Assembly: GCA_013203545.1 (NCBI GenBank)
Contig: JABMQA010000984.1
Span: forward strand, 1-6,399
From: Bacteroidota bacterium
GTDB lineage: Bacteria; Bacteroidota; Bacteroidia; Bacteroidales; 4484-276
DNA length: 6,399 nucleotides
Direction: 5' to 3'
Shown: positions 5,718 to 6,399 of the stretch, piece by piece
Layout: the number at the start of each line of letters is the position of its first letter
How positions within the stretch are numbered: the first letter of the stretch is position 1
The notes under the pieces: model-generated
Seen by the model: the letters and a program-made list of their open reading frames with translations, nothing else
Databases searched by the model: none
Told to the model about the DNA's origin: nothing
Position numbers and translations under genes: made by a program

Positions 5718-5969
5718 ATGCAAACGATAACAATAGAAATTACAGGAAATAACGCTTTGCAGGCCTTACGGGAATTGGAGCAAGACCACCAGATTCGGAT
5801 ATTAGCGGAGCCGGAAATTCATTCACCAGTCTTACCCGGTGAGCCAATAAGTGAGGAAGATTTTAAGAAGTGGATCAAGTATGCCGAAGAATCTCCCACA
5901 TCAAGTTTATCAGAAGCCAAACAACGATGGGCAGCACAAAAAAAGAAACTCCAGAAACATATTCGTTAA
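5718..5969 (+). CDS. Small acidic antitoxin of a second type II module
   Basis: The product is 83 residues. Residues 1-31 (MQTITIEITGNNALQALRELEQDHQIRILAE) form a strand-helix-strand start that I recognise from Bacteroidota proteins paired with RelE/ParE toxins. A proline-rich hinge (SPVLPGEP) follows, then a helical tail EEDFKKWIKYAEESPTSSLSEAKQRWAAQKKKLQ likely to wrap the toxin. ATG 5718 is chosen over an in-frame GTG at 5694 because that GTG lies inside the -7 promoter element. The 3' end overlaps the toxin frame by 43 bases. It is not similar to the 77-residue antitoxin upstream. Family assignment rests on size, tail and context more than on a strict motif. Confidence 0.75.
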   Translation: MQTITIEITGNNALQALRELEQDHQIRILAEPEIHSPVLPGEPISEEDFKKWIKYAEESPTSSLSEAKQRWAAQKKKLQKHIR

Positions 5970-6277
5970 GGGTTACCGAAAATGCCCTGCATAACATCGA
6001 TGAAATTACAGGGTATATTGCTTACATCAAACGCCAGCCGATAAATGCCATCCGCGTGGGTGATAAGATTTTCGAGACCATTAATCGCATTGAATCAAAT
6101 CCATTAACATTTCGGGAGTGTGAGGAAATCCCAACCAAAACGAAAATATACCGCAAAGCTGTTTGCATGAGCTGGCTTGTCATATTTAAGATAAAAGGCA
6201 GTGAAGTAATAATTCTCGGGATCATTCATGGTAGCAGGAAGCCTGATCGTATAAAGCAATTCAGAAAAATTAAATAG
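5927..6277 (+). CDS. RelE/ParE superfamily toxin of the second module
   Basis: This 116-residue protein begins at ATG 5927, inside the antitoxin gene in another frame; an upstream ATG at 5870 would add 19 residues that do not fit the fold. Order: strand TYSLRVTENA (11-20), helix LHNIDEITGYIAYIKRQPINAIRVGDKIFETINRIESNP (21-59), strands TKTKIYRKAVCMSWLVIFKIKGSEVIILGIIHGSR (70-104) and a basic C-terminal tail. The A-x-x-x-I-D-E-I-x-x-Y-I start, the YRK strand and the IIHGSRKPDRI ending fit RelE/ParE toxins. The first ten residues (MGSTKKETPE) come before the first strand and may be untidy leader sequence. It is intact; the biochemical target is undetermined. Confidence 0.85.
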   Translation: MGSTKKETPETYSLRVTENALHNIDEITGYIAYIKRQPINAIRVGDKIFETINRIESNPLTFRECEEIPTKTKIYRKAVCMSWLVIFKIKGSEVIILGIIHGSRKPDRIKQFRKIK

Positions 6278-6310
6278 TGGAAATTGGCGATCTTTGACGT
6301 TTTAGTAATT

Positions 6311-6364
6311 GACATAGTGAGGAATCCCGCCGGTGGCGGGACGGCGAAGCAAACTGTTGACATC
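6311..6364. repeat. REP-like hairpin repeat, degenerate copy
   Basis: The block GTGAGGAATCCCGCC, the hairpin CCCGCC-GGT-GGCGGG (6326-6331, 6335-6340) and ACGGCGAAGCAAACTG resemble the widespread bacterial intergenic repeat that reads roughly GTCATTGCGAGGA...CGAAGCAATCT. That comparison is from memory. It has no T-tract, so it is probably not a strong terminator. The remaining bases to 6399 hold no gene that I can see. Confidence 0.6.
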
Positions 6365-6399
6365 AATCTCTGTAGTTAGTTATATGCAATAGATAGTAA

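Noticed and set aside
5870..5926. ATG at 5870 as the start of the second toxin
   Set aside because: It would add 19 residues antiparallel to no known toxin structure and lies deep within the antitoxin coding region; ATG 5927 fits the family length better.
6022..6225. Minus-strand ORF of 67 residues
   Set aside because: It is antisense to the second toxin, whose conserved family pattern explains the sequence.

Overview
The window looks like a piece of a Bacteroidota chromosome, probably an environmental Bacteroidia lineage. Three things point there: a C-terminal type IX secretion (T9SS) sorting domain at the end of a large secreted protein, promoters of the TTTG / TAnnTTTG type, and start codons preceded by A/T-rich sequence without a Shine-Dalgarno motif.

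Left 70% (1-4485, minus strand). This is one uninterrupted reading frame of 1495 codons that starts at 4485 and runs off the left edge without a stop. I checked every in-frame codon and found no stop. The protein has a signal peptide, then two tandem copies of a papain-family (C1A) cysteine peptidase domain plus a lectin-like domain. A CARDB/Ig-like domain, a jelly-roll (MAM-like) domain, a Bacteroidota 'GWN-L-I' repeat region and a T9SS type A sorting domain follow. Both peptidase copies keep Cys, His and Asn, so it is predicted to be a secreted, surface-anchored or released double-headed protease. Short plus- and minus-strand ORFs inside 1-4485 are shadows of this gene.

Middle (4486-4963). 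This is a gene-free stretch holding a 16-bp inverted repeat, a degenerate 'GGACGTCCG' dispersed repeat, a segment able to form nested stems, and a good Bacteroidota promoter with a palindrome at the expected transcription start.

Right part (4964-6277, plus strand). Two complete, unrelated type II toxin-antitoxin modules lie in series. Each has a small acidic antitoxin followed by an overlapping RelE/ParE-fold toxin, and each has its own TATTTTTG promoter and its own promoter palindrome. A second copy of the GGACGTCCG repeat and a GC-rich hairpin separate them. The window ends (6278-6399) in a degenerate copy of a REP-like hairpin repeat.

The protease and the toxin-antitoxin modules are divergently transcribed and have no evident functional link. 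The right part reads as a repeat-rich accessory islet next to a secreted-protease gene.
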